NCBI GenBank assembly: GCA_020086605.1
Contig: JACBWW010000007.1
Span: 26,947,949-27,011,948, forward strand
Reading direction: 5' to 3'
Origin: Lanius collurio
Lineage: Eukaryota > Chordata > Aves > Passeriformes > Laniidae
Length of the DNA stretch: 64,000 nt
Below, in pieces: positions 61,890 to 64,000 of the stretch; within the stretch, counting starts at the first letter, position 1, and every line of letters begins with the position of its first letter. The notes under the pieces were generated by a model. That model did no database searches. It was given only the letters and a program-made list of their open reading frames with translations, and was not told where the DNA came from. The translations under genes and the position numbers were made by a program.

Positions 61890-62255
61890 TTTATAGCAGA
61901 AAATGGAACATGAGACAGGAACATTGCCCTTTACAAGGGAAAGATTGAGAATCCAAAGTGATCTCATGACTCTGAAGAGAATCAGACGATAAGCCTGGGA
62001 AGCTTACCCAGCTATGATGGTGCCTTGTACCAATCAACAGCTCAGGATTAGTAGGATTAAAGTAAATCTTATTTCTGGCCATCCATGTCTGAATTTCATT
62101 TTGGCATCTGGTCAACAAAGCAACCGCCTTTCGCAAGGTAGCATGACAAATTTCTTTTTCCATAAACATGATGGGGAAAAAATGTTCTCGAAAAGTCTGT
62201 GAAGTGCTCTGTGTTATCTGTGGAAATGATGCTAAAATTGGAGCAGAACTAAATG
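61890..62255 (-). pseudogene. LINE reverse-transcriptase remnant of L2/CR1-superfamily type
   Basis: On the minus strand the conceptual peptide contains CQNEIQTWMARNKIYFNPTN followed by PELLIG. It fits the conserved block after the catalytic YADD of L2-like and related LINEs ('CLSEIKTWMANNFLKLNPDKTELLLIG'). About 25-30 residues later ITLDSQSFPCKGQCS fits the next block ('LGVTLDSQLSFKGQV'). Upstream, TTCCACAGATAACACAGAG looks like the YADDTQ region with an internal deletion. Amino-acid spacing is right, although stops and deletions rule out activity. It differs from the avian CR1 copies in sequence, so it is probably an older or different LINE clade. Confidence 0.55.
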
Positions 62256-62461
62256 TTCAACTTTCATTTTATAATAGAGTGCAACAGAAGCACATCATGA
62301 AGTCACCGGTCTACATCTGTTCAGCTGAGAAGAAGCATTTTCTTTTGTCTTTGCCGTATACATCTCCTTACACCACATCCAAGTTCTCTAGGTTAAACAC
62401 TTCGGGCTACAAATAATGTTGCCTTTTGTAGCAAGTGTTAACCACAGGTTACCCACTTTGG

Positions 62462-62483
62462 CTGACACACTTCAGTGTGTCAG
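62462..62483. repeat. Perfect 10-bp inverted repeat with 2-base loop
   Basis: CTGACACACT (62462-62471), a TC loop, and AGTGTGTCAG (62474-62483) pair perfectly. It could extrude as a small cruciform or act as a palindromic protein-binding site. No transposon context is recognised. Confidence 0.8.
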
Positions 62484-64000
62484 ATGCAGTGGAGAAAGAA
62501 GGCTCAAGGACATGAAAGGTCACGGTTATGCACAGAAATGAAAGAACTGGTATTTTGCAGTTGCAAAGATGCTGAGATTGCAAGCATTAAACAAAGAATG
62601 AGGCTTACAGCTATATGAACACACTTTTTGAATTATCTTTGCCAGCAATTTTCCTCTTAAACAGAGATTCTTTATCTAAAAATAAGAGTTTAATTCTGAT
62701 TCTTCATAGTGTTAATTTCTCAGAGTAATGACATTTCTTAAAGATCTCTCAGTGTTTTCCTGAAATCCTGATTTGTTTTATGCTTGTGGCTAAGAGTCTT
62801 GTCTTCAGGTACCAGATGGGGGCATGCTGCACGTGCAGACATGTCTGAACCAGCATGGTGAGGAAGGCAGAGCTCAGTCCCAGCTCAGGAATAAATGAAC
62901 TGTATTTCTCCTGCTCTCTGGTTTCTCCTATGTGCCATGGAGTTGCTGACCCTGACAAATACTAATGGTTAAAAAATAGACAAAACATTTGTAGTAGGTA
63001 GGAAATGTCATGTCTGCATTTCAGATGTCTCCCAACTCTGTTCAACTTTGGTAGGACTATTTGAAACACTGAGGATGTATTCCCTGCAACAGACCTTTTA
63101 ACCTACTCCCAGTGAAGAGTTATTTGGGACAATTAACAGTGGTGGGGACTGCTCCTTGAACTGTAAAAAGCTCAAGTTTATAGTCTCTTCAGGCAGGGAT
63201 TAACATCTTTATGTTTGGAGCTACTACTAGAGTATCTCCTCCCTTCTTTGTTCCCGATGCCAGGTGAGCTGCCTGCTCCCCTTTTTACAGATTGAAAGTT
63301 TCTGAGCTGGACGTTGGCCACTACAAGTGACAGAATTTTGGTGGCATCACTCCAACTTATGGGAGCAAAAGATCTGACTTAGAACATATAGTAATTCTAC
63401 CCTAGTAAAACCATGCCTCTAAGAGTATATAAGGGCTGCCTGCAACCCTATCTGTCTCCTATGGTCTGAGGCCTGCTGTTGCTGTACTCTGAAAACAAAG
63501 AGTAATAACAGCTTTTTAATCTGAATACAACCAGGTATAAACATCACAATGTCAAGAAACAACATATCACATAACACTGATGCTGCTCTAAGGGGGTATT
63601 TTCCATTTTATGAGAGTTTTTGGTCTAGAATGGAAGCACTATAACAAGTGCAGTAAGAAATCTAATACCAACAGTGAAGAGTAGTAAATACCTTTTAAGG
63701 GGCGAAATTCAGAACTCAAGTGCTACTTGTGAGGATACAGACCTGCACTAAAGTTGTCAAAACAGAGTCAATGGGCTGGTCAATCAGCTGGCACAAAAGC
63801 TCACCAGCATTCTGGCCAAGCCTTGACTGAGAGCAATCACTGTACCCACCCTCCTATCTTTAGTTTCACTTCTTTGTTATGCCTATAGTGTTAATTACCT
63901 GATAATTACCCGATAATTTACTTTCTACAGTCCACATGATTTGCCTTTACATAGGATTCACTTTGACAGTTGATGTGCACTATTCCAATCAAATTCCAAT
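62484..64000. other. Gene-free stretch with a weak LTR-like patch
   Basis: No gene recognised. At 63426-63433 TATATAAG is followed about 75 bases later by AGTAATAACAGC and then TTTTTAATCTG. That is the rough order of promoter and polyadenylation region of a solo LTR or a small promoter. There are no TG...CA ends, no target duplication and no primer-binding site that I can define, so I do not call an element. Confidence 0.4.

Noticed and set aside
63281..63360. Possible minus-strand MIR-like tail (CTTTTTACAGATTGAAAG)
   Set aside because: The match stops after about 30 bases and the core block is absent.
1..64000. Gene cassettes, CRISPR arrays, operons, tRNA or rRNA genes
   Set aside because: The window is vertebrate-like non-coding DNA. 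I found no direct-repeat/spacer array and no tRNA or rRNA signature on reading both strands, and no undescribed multi-gene system is supported.

Overview
The window looks like non-coding DNA from a bird. The strongest evidence is several CR1 LINE copies, truncated and ending in the ATTCTATG-like 3' terminus typical of avian CR1. The base composition is AT-leaning, most of the sequence is unique, and I see no dense SINE, L1 or Alu-type content. Short T/G-rich tracts would fit a songbird, but I cannot fix the species. One assembly gap of 371 N is present.

I find no protein-coding gene, rRNA, tRNA, snRNA or CRISPR array that I can defend. The open reading frames are short (about 150 codons at most outside the gap), start at arbitrary ATGs, carry no domain I recognise and are scattered over both strands. 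This is what chance gives in 64 kb. The region is best read as intergenic or deep intronic.

Layout: 1-12 kb is mostly unique, with CR1 3' ends at about 3.76 and 10.83 kb. 12-13 kb has a weak MIR-like remnant and a motif-dense candidate enhancer (about 12.74-12.96 kb). 15.46 kb carries a tiny poly(A)-tailed insertion between direct repeats. MIR/L2-like relics lie at about 21.0 kb (plus), 26.3 kb (minus) and 51.7 kb (minus). A CpG-retaining block is at about 32.5-32.73 kb. 34.9-35.9 kb holds an unrecognised 140-codon frame and an exon-like segment, both on the minus strand. 36.5 kb has paired AP-1 sites. 37.5 kb is a decayed CR1 and 38.5 kb a (TTTTTC)n microsatellite. 44.3-44.6 kb is a degenerate tandem array rich in GTAAGT. 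46.4-47.3 kb joins an old minus-strand CR1 to an ancient repeat tail with high CpG retention. 60.5-62.3 kb contains the gap, the largest CR1 piece (reverse-transcriptase fragments with frameshifts and stops) and a second LINE remnant of a different type on the minus strand.

No set of genes works together here. The interest lies in relics of several ages of retroelement and in a few candidate cis-regulatory blocks. All family calls come from reading the sequence; no alignment or database search was possible.
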